Shown: positions 34,655-52,223, numbered from the stretch's first letter. The stretch is 64,000 nucleotides of DNA from Bradyrhizobium liaoningense (GCF_018130955.1 NZ_JAFCJM010000017.1:62001-126000), one strand, 5' to 3'. The notes: generated by a model not told the origin, from the letters alone. Numbers and translations are program-made.

Positions 34655-35878
34655 TCACTCCACCGCCGCGTAAACCAGATCCCGCACCAGCGTGCGCGTG
34701 TAGTCGCGCTGGCCCGGGCCCTGGCTCATGAACACGGCGAAAAGATCCTCCTTCGGATCGATCCAGAAGAAGGTGCCGGCAATCCCGCTCCAGAAGAACT
34801 GACCGACGCTGCCCGGGAACGGCGCGATGCCGGCGTCCCGGCGCACCGCGAAGCCGAGGCCAAAGCCGTGGCCGGGTGCCAGCAGCGTGCCGTTGGTTTG
34901 AACGTCGGGCCCGAGGTGATCGGAGGCCATCAGCTCCAGCGTCTTGCGGCCGATGATCCTGTTGCCGTCGAGCGTGCCGCCATTGCGCAGCATCAGCGCG
35001 AAGCGAGCGTAGTCCATCGTGGTGGTGACGAGACCGCCGCCGCCGGATTCCATCACCGGCTTCTCCAGCATGTTGAAGAGGGCCACCTTGTCGCCGGTCC
35101 ATGGATCGGTCGAATAGGCCTCAGCGAGCCGGTCGGCGTTAGCCTCGTCGGTCGAGAAGCCGGTATCGGCCATCTGCAGCGGCGCAAGGATGCGCTCGGT
35201 GAGGAAGGCGCCGAGCGACTTGCCGCTGACGACCTCGATGATGCGGCCGAGGATGTCGGTGGAGCGGCTGTAGTTGAACTCTTCGCCGGGATGGCAGACG
35301 AGGGGGAAGCTCGCGACCAGCGCCGCATGCTCGGCATTGGTGATCTTGCGGCTGCGTACCCGCGATTCCTGGTAGAGCTTGTGCACGGGGCCGTCGCCCT
35401 GGTGCTCATAGGTCAGGCCCGAGGTGTGGCGCAGCAGGTCCTGCACCGTCATCGGCCGCTTTGGCGGAACCAGCTCGAGCTTGCCGCTCGAGACGACGCC
35501 GACCTTCTGGTCCGCGAATTCGGGGATGAATTTTGCGACGGGGTCGCCGAGCAGGAGGTGGCCGTCCTCAACCAGCATCATGATGCCGACCGAGACGATC
35601 GGCTTGGTCATGGAGAAGGCCCGGAAGATCGAATCATGCGCCATCGGCGCGGGGCCTGCGGGGTTCTGCCTGCCGAGCGCTTCGAACCAACCGACCTGGC
35701 CGCGGCGGGCCACCAGCACGGTCACGCCGGGAATGGTTCCCTTGTCGATCTCGCGCTTGAAGGCGTCGGACATCACCTGCAGCCGGGCAGGAGACAAACC
35801 GAGCGTTTCGGGCTTGGCCTGCGGCAAAGACGGGGTCTGCGGGGCGGTCACAGGCTTCGCGGCGGCTTGGGGGTTCAT
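34655..35878 (-). CDS. Serine hydrolase, beta-lactamase/class C penicillin-binding fold
   Basis: A 407-aa serine hydrolase (Pfam beta-lactamase type, EstB-like esterase or DD-peptidase relative) from ATG 35878. The catalytic SxxK tetrad SMTK is at residues 89-92, with S89 nucleophile and K92. The second motif is Y203-S-R, where class C beta-lactamases have YxN. HTSGLTY follows the usual PxxLLRHTSGL block. There is no clear signal peptide, so the enzyme is probably cytoplasmic and more likely an esterase than a resistance enzyme. It is convergent with the SDR gene. Confidence 0.87.
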   Translation of the reverse strand: MNPQAAAKPVTAPQTPSLPQAKPETLGLSPARLQVMSDAFKREIDKGTIPGVTVLVARRGQVGWFEALGRQNPAGPAPMAHDSIFRAFSMTKPIVSVGIMMLVEDGHLLLGDPVAKFIPEFADQKVGVVSSGKLELVPPKRPMTVQDLLRHTSGLTYEHQGDGPVHKLYQESRVRSRKITNAEHAALVASFPLVCHPGEEFNYSRSTDILGRIIEVVSGKSLGAFLTERILAPLQMADTGFSTDEANADRLAEAYSTDPWTGDKVALFNMLEKPVMESGGGGLVTTTMDYARFALMLRNGGTLDGNRIIGRKTLELMASDHLGPDVQTNGTLLAPGHGFGLGFAVRRDAGIAPFPGSVGQFFWSGIAGTFFWIDPKEDLFAVFMSQGPGQRDYTRTLVRDLVYAAVE

Positions 35879-36026
35879 GGTCTCTCCCGGGTTGCTCTTC
35901 TTGTTGAAGATGAACTGTGGCCCAGAAGTCGCGGCCTGAACAAGCCGTCTCCCCGCGCTTCTCCCTTGCAATCCGGCCGCCCCCTGTGCTTGAAAGCGCC
36001 CCTGAGCCGCGGCGACGCAGGTTCGT

Positions 36027-36102
36027 AGGAGTGTAGCTCAATTGGTAGAGCACCGGTCTCCAAAACCGGGGGTCGCAGGTTCGAGCCCTGCCACTCCTGC
36101 CA
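36027..36102 (+). tRNA. trnW: tRNA-Trp (anticodon CCA)
   Basis: The 76-nt cloverleaf is complete. The acceptor AGGAGTG pairs with CACTCCT, the D arm is GCTC...GAGC, the anticodon stem CCGGT/ACCGG holds the loop CTCCAAA with anticodon CCA, and the T arm contains GGTTCGAGCC. The 3' CCA is encoded. tRNA-Trp immediately before secE-nusG is a common bacterial arrangement. Confidence 0.97.
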
Positions 36103-36188
36103 GCGAACGTCGCCACTAACCCCTTGATCCCGAACCTTTCCGAACCGGCGCCGAGAATCCGGGCCGACCGGCCGCAGTCGCCGATACC

Positions 36189-36217
36189 TTGACCTTTGGC
36201 CCCATCCGCAGTAGATA
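36189..36217 (+). promoter_or_regulatory. Predicted sigma-70 promoter of secE-nusG
   Basis: TTGACC (36189-36194), 17 bp, then TAGATA (36212-36217). The spacing is ideal and both boxes are close to consensus. It implies a leader of about 165 nt before secE. Confidence 0.55.
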
Positions 36218-36390
36218 GCGGCCACTCGCAGCCGGCCCGTTAGACGCGGATCTCCGGCGCGGCTTTGAAATCCCCGAACAATCGAGCCCGGTTTCCGGCT
36301 CATCCTTCACATCGAGGGCTGGGCCCCAGGCGGCTGTTCGGATCCCCAATCATCTGTAGCCGTCTCGCGACGGACGTTGGACACCGAACG

Positions 36391-36582
36391 ATGGCGATCA
36401 GCCCGTTTAAATTCTTGCAGGAAGTGCGCTCGGAGACCGCCAAGGTCACTTGGCCGACCCGCCGTGAGACCACGATCACCACCATCATGGTGTTCGTCAT
36501 GGTCGCGCTGGCGTCGATCTTCTTCTTCGCCGCCGACCAGATCATCCGCTACCTCGTCACCCTCCTTCTGGGCGTTCACTGA
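36391..36582 (+). CDS. secE: Preprotein translocase subunit SecE
   Basis: SecE stabilises the SecYEG channel in the inner membrane. This is the short, single-helix form of 63 aa common in alphaproteobacteria. The amphipathic start (FKFLQEVRSETAKVTWPTRRET) with the conserved KVTWP motif leads to one transmembrane helix (IMVFVMVALASIFFFAADQII). ATG 36391 is chosen; an upstream in-frame ATG at 36265 would add 42 residues without family character. Its stop overlaps the nusG start (TGATG), so the two are coupled. Confidence 0.95.
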   Translation: MAISPFKFLQEVRSETAKVTWPTRRETTITTIMVFVMVALASIFFFAADQIIRYLVTLLLGVH

Positions 36583-37136
36583 TGGCAACAGCTACAGCAC
36601 AACTGTCCGACAAGCGCTGGTATATCGTCCACGCCTATTCGAACTTCGAGAAGAAGGTCGCGGAGTCGATCCGCGAGCAGGCCAAGCAGCGCGGGCTCGA
36701 GGAACTCTTCGAGCAGGTGCTGGTGCCGACCGAAAAGGTCACGGAAGTGCGCCGCGGCCGCAAGATCGACGCCGAACGCAAGTTCTTCCCGGGCTATGTG
36801 CTCGTGAAGATGAAGCTGACCGACGAGGCGTTCCATCTCATCAAGAACACCCCGAAGGTGACGGGCTTCCTCGGCGCGGAAAACAAGCCGATGCCGATCT
36901 CGGAGAAGGAGGCCATGCACATCCTGCATCAGGTGCAGGAGGGCGTGGAACGTCCGAAGGCGTCGGTGTCGTTCGAGATCGGCGAGAACGTGCGCGTGGC
37001 CGATGGCCCGTTCGCCTCGTTCTCCGGCGTGGTCGAGGAAATCGACGAGGCGCGCTCGCGCCTGAAGGTCGCGGTGTCGATCTTCGGCCGTGCAACGCCG
37101 GTCGAACTGGAATTCGGTCAGGTCGAGAAGGTCTGA
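36582..37136 (+). CDS. nusG: Transcription termination/antitermination protein NusG
   Basis: NusG binds the RNA polymerase clamp to suppress pausing and links polymerase to Rho or the ribosome. At 184 aa the protein has the usual NGN domain (RWYIVHAYSNFEKKV..., FFPGYVLVKM near residues 65-74) and the C-terminal KOW domain (GENVRVADGPFASFSGVVEEID). The start overlaps secE by one base. Confidence 0.97.
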   Translation: MATATAQLSDKRWYIVHAYSNFEKKVAESIREQAKQRGLEELFEQVLVPTEKVTEVRRGRKIDAERKFFPGYVLVKMKLTDEAFHLIKNTPKVTGFLGAENKPMPISEKEAMHILHQVQEGVERPKASVSFEIGENVRVADGPFASFSGVVEEIDEARSRLKVAVSIFGRATPVELEFGQVEKV

Positions 37137-37268
37137 TCGCGATAGCGCGGAGCGCGTCTCTGCGTTGAACAAGGCCGTGGGAGGAAGAGGGCGGTTGCCA
37201 GCCGCGCTCGATCCCAACCACGGAACCTGAAACCGCTGGCCGATAGGCCGGCACAACAGGAGTGATAC

Positions 37269-37697
37269 ATGGCAAAGAAAGTGACCGGATACCTGAAGCT
37301 TCAGGTCCCGGCCGGTGCGGCGAACCCGTCGCCACCGATCGGTCCCGCGCTTGGTCAGCGCGGTCTCAACATCATGGAGTTCTGCAAGGCGTTCAACGCC
37401 CAGACCCAGAAGGAAGAGAAGAACACCCCGATCCCGGTGATCATCACCATCTATGCGGACCGCTCCTTCACCTTCGAGATGAAGACGCCGCCGATGTCCT
37501 ACTTCCTCAAGCAGGCTGCAAAGATCCAGTCCGGCTCGAAGGCGCCGGGCCGTGACAAGGCCGGCAAGGTGACCAAGGCGCAGGTGCGCGAGATCGCCGA
37601 GAAGAAGATGAAGGATCTCAATTGCGACAGCATCGAGTCGGCCATGAAGATGGTCGAGGGCTCCGCCCGCTCGATGGGTCTGGAAGTTGCGGGGTAA
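37269..37697 (+). CDS. rplK: 50S ribosomal protein L11
   Basis: L11 forms the GTPase-associated stalk base on 23S rRNA. The protein is complete at 142 aa, with the start MAKKVTGYLKLQVPAGAANP and the proline-rich N-terminal segment that binds thiopeptides, plus the C-terminal rRNA-binding domain (REIAEKKMKDLN). A strong AGGAG site precedes ATG 37269. It is 6 bp ahead of rplA, the classical pair. Confidence 0.97.
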   Translation: MAKKVTGYLKLQVPAGAANPSPPIGPALGQRGLNIMEFCKAFNAQTQKEEKNTPIPVIITIYADRSFTFEMKTPPMSYFLKQAAKIQSGSKAPGRDKAGKVTKAQVREIAEKKMKDLNCDSIESAMKMVEGSARSMGLEVAG

Positions 37698-37703
37698 GCG
37701 GTC

Positions 37704-38396
<693 letters not shown>

Positions 38397-38421
38397 CGCA
38401 ATAGATCAAGAGATGAGGGCA

Positions 38422-38459
38422 GGGGCGGAATTGGGCAACCGATTCCGCCCCTTCCGTTT
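38422..38459 (+). terminator. Intrinsic terminator after rplA
   Basis: The arms GGGGCGGAAT and ATTCCGCCCC are a perfect 10-bp stem with a 10-nt loop, followed by the T-rich run TTCCGTTT. It separates rplKA from the 2-hydroxyacid dehydrogenase gene. Confidence 0.75.
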
Positions 38460-38489
38460 GCGAGGCCGAGTTCGGGAGAAACAGCAATA

Positions 38490-39455
38490 ATGGCTGACAA
38501 GGTGCTGATCTACACGCGCTTTCCGAAGACGCTGATGACGCGCTTTGCCGAACGGTTCGACCTGCTCGACACCGCGGGCAAACCGGCCAACGAGGTGTTT
38601 CCGGTCGAGGAGCTCGCCGCTGTCCGCGCGATGCTGACGGCGGGCGGCACGCCGCTCGGCGGCGCCGAGATGGATCGCTTCCCGAAACTGGGCGCGATCA
38701 TCTGCTACGGCACCGGCCATGACGGCGTCGACCTGAAGGCGGCCGCCGCGCGCAACATCGCGGTCGGCCACAGTCCCGGCGCCAATGCCGCTTCGGTGGC
38801 CGATATCGCCATGACCTTGATGCTGGCCGCCACCCGGCGAATCCTGGTCGCCGACCAGTACGTCCGAAGCGGCGATTGGGCCGCCTCAAAGCAGTCGCCG
38901 ATGATGCGGCCGCCGGCCGGGATGCCCAGCCGCCGCATCGGCATCTACGGCATGGGCGAGATCGGCCGAAAAATCGCCGCACGCTCTGCCGCGTTCGAAT
39001 CTGAGGTCGGCTATTTCAGCCGCAGCCGGCACGACGTGCCCTATCAGTATTTTCCGACCCTCGAAGCGCTGGCCGACTGGTGCAGCGTGCTGATGGTGGC
39101 GGTGCGGGCGAGTGCGGAGACCAGCCATGTCGTCAACGCCGACATTCTCAAGCGGCTGGGCGCCGACGGCTTCATCGTCAACATCTCCCGCGGCTCTGTG
39201 ATCGACGAGGCGGCGTTGGTCGCGGCCCTGACCGACGGGACGATCGCCGGCGCCGGCCTCGACGTCTATGCCAGGGAGCCGCACGCGCCCGACGCACTGA
39301 CGGCGCTGCCCAACGTGGTCCTCAGCCCGCATATCGGCGGCCACACCCGCGATTCGCACGTCGCCATGCAGAACTGCGTGCTGGCCAACCTGACTGCGTT
39401 CTTCGCCGGCAAGCCGCTGCCCCACGAGGTGCGGGAGGGGGCCAAAACGGCCTGA
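38490..39455 (+). CDS. D-isomer-specific 2-hydroxyacid dehydrogenase inserted in the ribosomal protein cluster
   Basis: A 321-aa NAD(P)-dependent enzyme that interconverts 2-oxoacids and D-2-hydroxyacids. The nucleotide-binding motif GIYGMGEIGRKIAARSAAFE is near residues 150-169, with the catalytic arginine in VNISRGSV (near 229-236) and the histidine in LSPHIGGHT near 281-290. GHSPGANAASVADIAMTLMLA is the family N-terminal block. It has its own AGAA-type site before ATG 38490. It replaces the usual direct rplA-rplJ junction and is bounded by the rplA terminator and the L10 leader. A glyoxylate/hydroxypyruvate-type substrate is likely but not proven. Confidence 0.88.
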   Translation: MADKVLIYTRFPKTLMTRFAERFDLLDTAGKPANEVFPVEELAAVRAMLTAGGTPLGGAEMDRFPKLGAIICYGTGHDGVDLKAAAARNIAVGHSPGANAASVADIAMTLMLAATRRILVADQYVRSGDWAASKQSPMMRPPAGMPSRRIGIYGMGEIGRKIAARSAAFESEVGYFSRSRHDVPYQYFPTLEALADWCSVLMVAVRASAETSHVVNADILKRLGADGFIVNISRGSVIDEAALVAALTDGTIAGAGLDVYAREPHAPDALTALPNVVLSPHIGGHTRDSHVAMQNCVLANLTAFFAGKPLPHEVREGAKTA

Positions 39456-39521
39456 ATCGGGCGCTTTCGGGCGAGGTCAAGTGCTTCGGCCAATCGATTG
39501 GAACTGGTGTGAATTTTGCTC

Positions 39522-39549
39522 TTGGCAAGCGGCACCGGAGCGGTTAAAG
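39522..39549 (+). promoter_or_regulatory. Candidate rplJL promoter
   Basis: TTGGCA (39522-39527), a 16-bp spacer, then TTAAAG (39544-39549). It lies about 480 bp upstream of rplJ. The -10 match is only partial. Confidence 0.35.
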
Positions 39550-39987
39550 AACCGCCTCCGGACGTGCTGGCCTCTGCTGGCGCGTCCGTGCACGCATTCC
39601 GAAAACCCGACACGGTAGGAGATCATTCCTTTTCAGGACGTCCGAAAGGATTTGCCCGAAAGGAAAGAGAGCCCATCGGTGGGTGGAAGGCGCGCAGGGG
39701 TTGACCGGCATGCCGGCCGACCTCGTCCTGTCCAAGACTGCAGGCGCCCGCGGAGAATTCAGTTTCTTCAACGGCTTAATCGCATGGCCTGCACAGACGG
39801 GTGAAGACCGGATTTCGCTTCGCAGCCTTGCCTTCGGGCGGCTCGGAATGGGTTTGGTTCGGACCTCGACACCCCGCGGGCCCAATAGGCTTTCGGGAGG
39901 GCAGGCTTCAATTGTCGTCTCGCCCCGGCGTGTCCAAAGGGTTTTGACCCAGAGGTTCAGGTTTGGGTGGGACGATGGGTGCAACCC

Positions 39988-40013
39988 GGCAGTCCCGCTT
40001 TTGCGCGACTGCC
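39988..40013 (+). promoter_or_regulatory. Stem-loop next to the rplJ ribosome-binding site
   Basis: The arms GGCAGTC and GACTGCC (7 bp) around a 12-nt loop end 18 nt before the GTG start; the binding site GGAGAGA lies directly after. It is well placed to control rplJ translation. Confidence 0.45.
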
Positions 40014-40031
40014 AACCGGAGAGAGCTTGCT

Positions 40032-40550
40032 GTGGAACGAGCGGCAAAAAAAGAGGCGGTCGAACAGCTCAATGAGGTCTTCAAGACCACGAGCGTCGCG
40101 GTCGTTGCTCAATATTCCGGCCTGACCGTTGCCCAGATGCAGAAGCTGCGAATGCAGATGAAGCAGGCTGGAGCCTCGGTGAAGGTCTCGAAGAACCGTC
40201 TCGCCAAAATTGCTCTTGAAGGCACTGACGTCGTTGCCATCGGCCCCATGCTGAAGGGGCCGACCGTGATCGCTACTTCGAACGATCCGGTGGCGGCGCC
40301 AAAGGTCGCCATCGATTTCGCCAAGGCGAACGAGAAGTTCGTCATCATTGGCGGCTCGATGGGGAAGACCGTCCTGAATGTCGATGGCGTGAAGGCGCTT
40401 GCCTCGCTGCCGTCGCTTGACGAACTGCGCGGCAAGATCGTCGGCCTCATCGTGGCCCCGGCGACCAAGATCGCTCAGCTCGCGAACGCGCCCGCGGCCA
40501 AGCTCGCGCGCGTCATTCAGGCTCATGCCTCAAAGGGCGAAGCGGCCTGA
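40032..40550 (+). CDS. rplJ: 50S ribosomal protein L10
   Basis: L10 anchors the L7/L12 dimers to the ribosomal stalk. It is 172 aa from GTG 40032 (VERAAKKEAVEQLNEVF), with GGAGAGA upstream. The frame is open to 39963, but the extra 23 residues belong to the leader. The N-terminal rRNA-binding domain and C-terminal L7/L12-binding helix (KLARVIQAHASKGEAA) are both present. It is followed by rplL 54 bp later. Confidence 0.96.
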   Translation: MERAAKKEAVEQLNEVFKTTSVAVVAQYSGLTVAQMQKLRMQMKQAGASVKVSKNRLAKIALEGTDVVAIGPMLKGPTVIATSNDPVAAPKVAIDFAKANEKFVIIGGSMGKTVLNVDGVKALASLPSLDELRGKIVGLIVAPATKIAQLANAPAAKLARVIQAHASKGEAA

Positions 40551-40604
40551 CGCCCTTCGCAAAACTCAAACCCGAACCAGACATAGACGTAAGGAAACTG
40601 AACA

Positions 40605-40982
40605 ATGGCTGACTTGCAGAAGATCGTTGACGACCTCTCGAGCCTCACCGTGCTCGAAGCTGCCGAACTGGCGAAGCTCCTCGAAGAGAAGTGGGGCGTG
40701 TCCGCCGCTGCCGCCGTCGCGGTGGCCGGCCCGGCTGGTGGTGGCGCTGCCGCCGCTCCGGCGGAAGAGAAGACCGAGTTCACGGTCGTTCTCGCCAACG
40801 CCGGCGACAAGAAGATCGAGGTCATCAAGGAAGTCCGCGCCATCACCGGCCTGGGCTTGAAGGAAGCAAAGGACCTCGTCGAGGGCGCGCCGAAGCCTGT
40901 GAAGGAAGGCGTGAACAAGGAAGAGGCCGACAAAATCAAGGTCCAGCTCGAGAAGGCTGGCGCGAAGGTTGAGTTGAAGTAA
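40605..40982 (+). CDS. rplL: 50S ribosomal protein L7/L12
   Basis: The multi-copy stalk protein that recruits translational GTPases. It is 125 aa, with an N-terminal dimerisation domain (MADLQKIVDDLSSLTVLEAAEL), an Ala/Gly hinge near residues 38-53, and the C-terminal domain (KTEFTVVLANAGDKKIEVIK...GLGLKEAKDLVEGAP). An AAGGAAA site precedes ATG 40605. Confidence 0.97.
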   Translation: MADLQKIVDDLSSLTVLEAAELAKLLEEKWGVSAAAAVAVAGPAGGGAAAAPAEEKTEFTVVLANAGDKKIEVIKEVRAITGLGLKEAKDLVEGAPKPVKEGVNKEEADKIKVQLEKAGAKVELK

Positions 40983-41535
40983 GCGAAGCTTGCTTCAATT
41001 TCATCCCGGACAAGCGAGGCGAAGCCGAGCGCGATCCGGGATCTCGTCCCAAGAGTGTGGATGGCCGGGGCAATTTGGGTGAAGACGCGCTTCGCGCTTT
41101 TGCCCGGCCATGACGAACGGAAAGACGGGGCTCCAATGCAAAAGGCGTGCGACGGGACATCCCGACGCAGGCTGAACACGAAAATGTGTGGGGATTTGAG
41201 GGCTTACCCCTCGAATCTCCACTATTGTCGCCCCATATCGGGTCGGCAGCACGAAAGCGCGGCGGCGGAAAAGGCGAGTTTCCCGCAAGCCGTTGGGAGA
41301 GCAGGCTATTTCGGGCTTTTGCAGTCCGTGAAGACAATCGTTGTGACGGGCGGGTGCGCGTTCGCGCCCCGCGCGTCGTTTTGCGTTTTGAAGGTCTGAA
41401 GAACAGTTCAGGACTTTAGCGTCCGGAATTGGACTTCTGGCTCTCGAAACGGGTTCGAAAAATTCAACCCGGGGAGCGGTGGCAGCCGTGTCCCGGAAGG
41501 CGCGCCCAAAGCGGGCGCCGAAATGAGAGGCCACG
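40983..41535 (+). other. 553-bp rplL-rpoB intergenic region
   Basis: No gene is supported. It contains a palindromic repeat (41061-41111) and, just before rpoB, a GC-rich hairpin (GGCGCGCCC with GGGCGCC, about 41499-41519) close to the ribosome-binding site. I see no convincing promoter or intrinsic terminator, so rpoB may be reached by read-through from rplL. Confidence 0.5.
41061..41111. repeat. Palindromic repeat in the rplL-rpoB gap
   Basis: ATGGCCGGGGCAA at the left pairs with TTGCCCGGCCAT at the right with one bulged base, and a smaller palindrome (AAGACGCGCTTCGCGCTTT) lies inside. Related sequence (CATCCCGGA...GATCCGGGATC) precedes it from about 41002. Confidence 0.65.
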
Positions 41536-45654
<4,119 letters not shown>

Positions 45655-45780
45655 CGCGACTTTTCATGCCCGGCCTCGCGGCCGGGCATCGGCGCCTCGT
45701 CCCGAGCGTGAGGGCAGGGCGCCCCGCAAAATGATTTTCGAATTTGCTGCCGGCCTCGACCGGCACGCGAGGAGAAGACG

Positions 45781-49977
<4,197 letters not shown>

Positions 49978-50008
49978 TAGCTCCTCCGTACGATTACTGA
50001 GGACGATG

Positions 50009-50035
50009 AAAAGGCCGGCTCACGCCGGCCTTTTT
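50009..50035 (+). terminator. Intrinsic terminator after rpoC
   Basis: AAAA-GGCCGGC-TCAC-GCCGGCC-TTTTT: a 7-bp GC stem extended by A-T pairs, a 4-nt loop and a T-run. It is a textbook terminator and ends the rpoBC transcript. Confidence 0.92.
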
Positions 50036-50168
50036 GCTGCTTTCTTTGCTTGTTGCAGTGCAGGGACGCCTTTCGTTCATCTTCCCTTCAGGGTGAAAAG
50101 CGCTTTTGCTAGGGTGGCTTAGACCGGAGGTCCCGACACGGGGGGCGGCCGGAGACCACGGAACTCAC

Positions 50169-52223
50169 ATGCTTGATCTCGCAATCGTAGGCGGCGGCCC
50201 CGGCGGGCTGATGAGCGCCTGGTATCTGAAGCGTAAGCTCGGCGATCTCTGCCGCGTCACCATCTACGAAGCGTCCGATCGTCTCGGCGGCAAGATCGTC
50301 ACCCGCAAATTCGATTCCGCGCCCGCGATGTACGAGGCCGGCGTTGCCGAGATCTATGACTACTCGATGACGGGTCCGGATCCGCTGCGCGAGCTGATCC
50401 AGCACTTCGGACTGCAGACCATTCCGATGGATGCGGAGCAGGTGCAGTTCGGCGGCGAGCTGCTTAATGATGTGCCGGGCATGCGCCGCAGGTACGGCGC
50501 CAAGACTGCCGCCGCGATCGAGGCCTTCCGCCGGCGCTGCGCCGAGCTGATGTCGCCGATCGAGTATTACGAGGGCGTCGGCGCGCACGACAACGAGCAT
50601 CCCTGGGCGCACAAGACCGCGGAGCAGGTGCTCGACGAGGAAGTCGACGATGCGACCGCAAAACGCTTCTTCAAGGTGATGGCGCGCTCCGACATCGCGA
50701 CCGAGAGCCACAACACCAACGGGCTCAACGCGCTGAAGAACTATCTGATGGATATCGACGGCTATATCGGCCTCTATTCCATCCAGAACGGCAACGAGCA
50801 GTTGATCGAGTGCCTGCAGTCCGAGGTCAACGCGGACATCCAGCTCAATCATCGCGTGCTCGCCGTCGGCAAGGCGGCGACCGGCCGCTACCAGCTCAAG
50901 ATGATGAACGGCAAGGGACCGGAGACGCGCGACTTCGACCTCGTGCTGGTCTGCCTGCCGCACTCCTGGCTGCACACGATGGGCTGGGAAGGCGAGCAGC
51001 TTCGCAAGTCGATGGTCAAGCACGTCGCTTATTTCGACCGGCCGGCGCATTATCTGCGGGTCTCGATCCTGTTCGACGAGCCGTTCTGGAGCGACAGGAT
51101 TCCCGGCGCCTGGTTCATGTCGGAGGCCTTTGGCGGCTGCTGCGTCTACAACGAGGGCGCGCGCCACGACGTCGGCAAGCACGGCGTGCTGAACTGGCTC
51201 ATTCCCGGCTCCGATGCGCTGGCCTTTGCCAACCTGTCGGACCAGGAGCTGATCGACGCCGCGCTGAAATCGCTGCCGGCCTCGCTGGGCGATGCCCGTG
51301 CGCATTTCATGGAAGGCAAGATCCACCGCTGGCTGTCCTCGGTGAATGCGATCCCCGGCGGCTTGCCCGTGCGCGACGTCATGACCAACCACCGGCCGGA
51401 GCCGAAGGAGCACCCCGGCATCGTGCTGGTCGGTGACTATCTGTTCGACTCCACGCTGAACGGTCTGCTGGACTCCTCGGACGCGGCGACCGACATCATC
51501 CTGACCGAGATGATGCGTCTGCGCCGCGCGAAGAGCCAGGACGAGAAGCCGCTGTCGGACAAGATCGACCGCGATTATTTCGAGAACTATCGCGGCGTCG
51601 GTCCCTATGGCGAGGCGTGGCGGCAGTTCACCGATCCCGACTATCTCACCAAGCTGATCGACATCGTCTGGGGCAGGGCGAAGGGCACGAAGCTCCTGGT
51701 TGCCGGTTCCGCCAGCGGTGAATTGGTCGGCGCGCTGCGCGAGCGCGGCATCGACGCCTTCGGCATCGAGAACAACCGCGCCATCCATGCCAAGACGCCG
51801 AAGGCGCTGCAGAAGTACAACAAGCTCGGCTCGATCGTGGACATGCCGTTCAAGGACTGCGCCTTCGATTTCGTGTTCGAGACCAGCCTCTGCCACGTCT
51901 CCGAGAAGCAGGTGCCGCGCGCCATTCGCGAGCTCAACCGCGTGGTCAAGACCGGCCTGGTGTTCGGCTCGGTGACCTCGGACATGGCGCCCGCCCTGAT
52001 CGACCGCTACGATCTGTTGCGCGGCGTCAGGAAGCTCGGCACCTGGTGGGAGTGGTCGGAGCTGTTCTTCGGCAACGGGTTCGACTTGTCGATGCACCGC
52101 AACGACTGCACGGATGCGCTGTGGGCGGCGACGCTGTCCGCCAACAAGGGCCCGGGCCAGTGGTACGCCGACGCCGACAGTCTGCGTTACTCGTTCTTCG
52201 ACAAGGTTGAGGACGAGGACTAG
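50169..52223 (+). CDS. Flavin amine oxidase-like protein fused to a SAM methyltransferase-like domain
   Basis: A 684-aa two-domain protein from ATG 50169. Residues 1 to about 460 form an NAD(P)/FAD-binding oxidoreductase of the flavin amine oxidase/phytoene desaturase type: the dinucleotide motif GGGPGG is at 8-13, E34 ends the second strand, GGKIVTRKF follows, and VLVGDYLFDSTLNGLLDSS is the C-terminal FAD motif. Residues of about 490-684 look like a class I methyltransferase: a degenerate glycine loop VAGSASGEL at 511-519, an acidic residue in GIENN, then VDMPFKDCAFDFVFETSLCHV. It starts the island after the rpoC terminator and is followed by an ABC exporter. Substrate and product are unknown. 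Confidence 0.78.
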   Translation: MLDLAIVGGGPGGLMSAWYLKRKLGDLCRVTIYEASDRLGGKIVTRKFDSAPAMYEAGVAEIYDYSMTGPDPLRELIQHFGLQTIPMDAEQVQFGGELLNDVPGMRRRYGAKTAAAIEAFRRRCAELMSPIEYYEGVGAHDNEHPWAHKTAEQVLDEEVDDATAKRFFKVMARSDIATESHNTNGLNALKNYLMDIDGYIGLYSIQNGNEQLIECLQSEVNADIQLNHRVLAVGKAATGRYQLKMMNGKGPETRDFDLVLVCLPHSWLHTMGWEGEQLRKSMVKHVAYFDRPAHYLRVSILFDEPFWSDRIPGAWFMSEAFGGCCVYNEGARHDVGKHGVLNWLIPGSDALAFANLSDQELIDAALKSLPASLGDARAHFMEGKIHRWLSSVNAIPGGLPVRDVMTNHRPEPKEHPGIVLVGDYLFDSTLNGLLDSSDAATDIILTEMMRLRRAKSQDEKPLSDKIDRDYFENYRGVGPYGEAWRQFTDPDYLTKLIDIVWGRAKGTKLLVAGSASGELVGALRERGIDAFGIENNRAIHAKTPKALQKYNKLGSIVDMPFKDCAFDFVFETSLCHVSEKQVPRAIRELNRVVKTGLVFGSVTSDMAPALIDRYDLLRGVRKLGTWWEWSELFFGNGFDLSMHRNDCTDALWAATLSANKGPGQWYADADSLRYSFFDKVEDED

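Larger units (their letters stand above)
39456..40031 (+). promoter_or_regulatory. 576-bp rplJ upstream region with presumed L10 leader
   Basis: No gene is supported here; the open frames (for example 39683-40075) lack coding character. The region should hold the rplJL promoter and the mRNA leader that L10(L12)4 binds to repress its own translation. Candidate boxes TTGGCA and TTAAAG are at 39522-39549. Several GC-rich stem-loops follow, the last just before the start codon (39988-40013). Confidence 0.5.

Noticed and set aside
34655..35878. Antibiotic-resistance beta-lactamase call
   Set aside because: There is no clear signal peptide and the second motif is YSR, not YxN; an esterase-like serine hydrolase fits better.
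39683..40075. 130-codon frame in the rplJ upstream region
   Set aside because: It overlaps the certain L10 start in another frame, and its sequence has no coding character.
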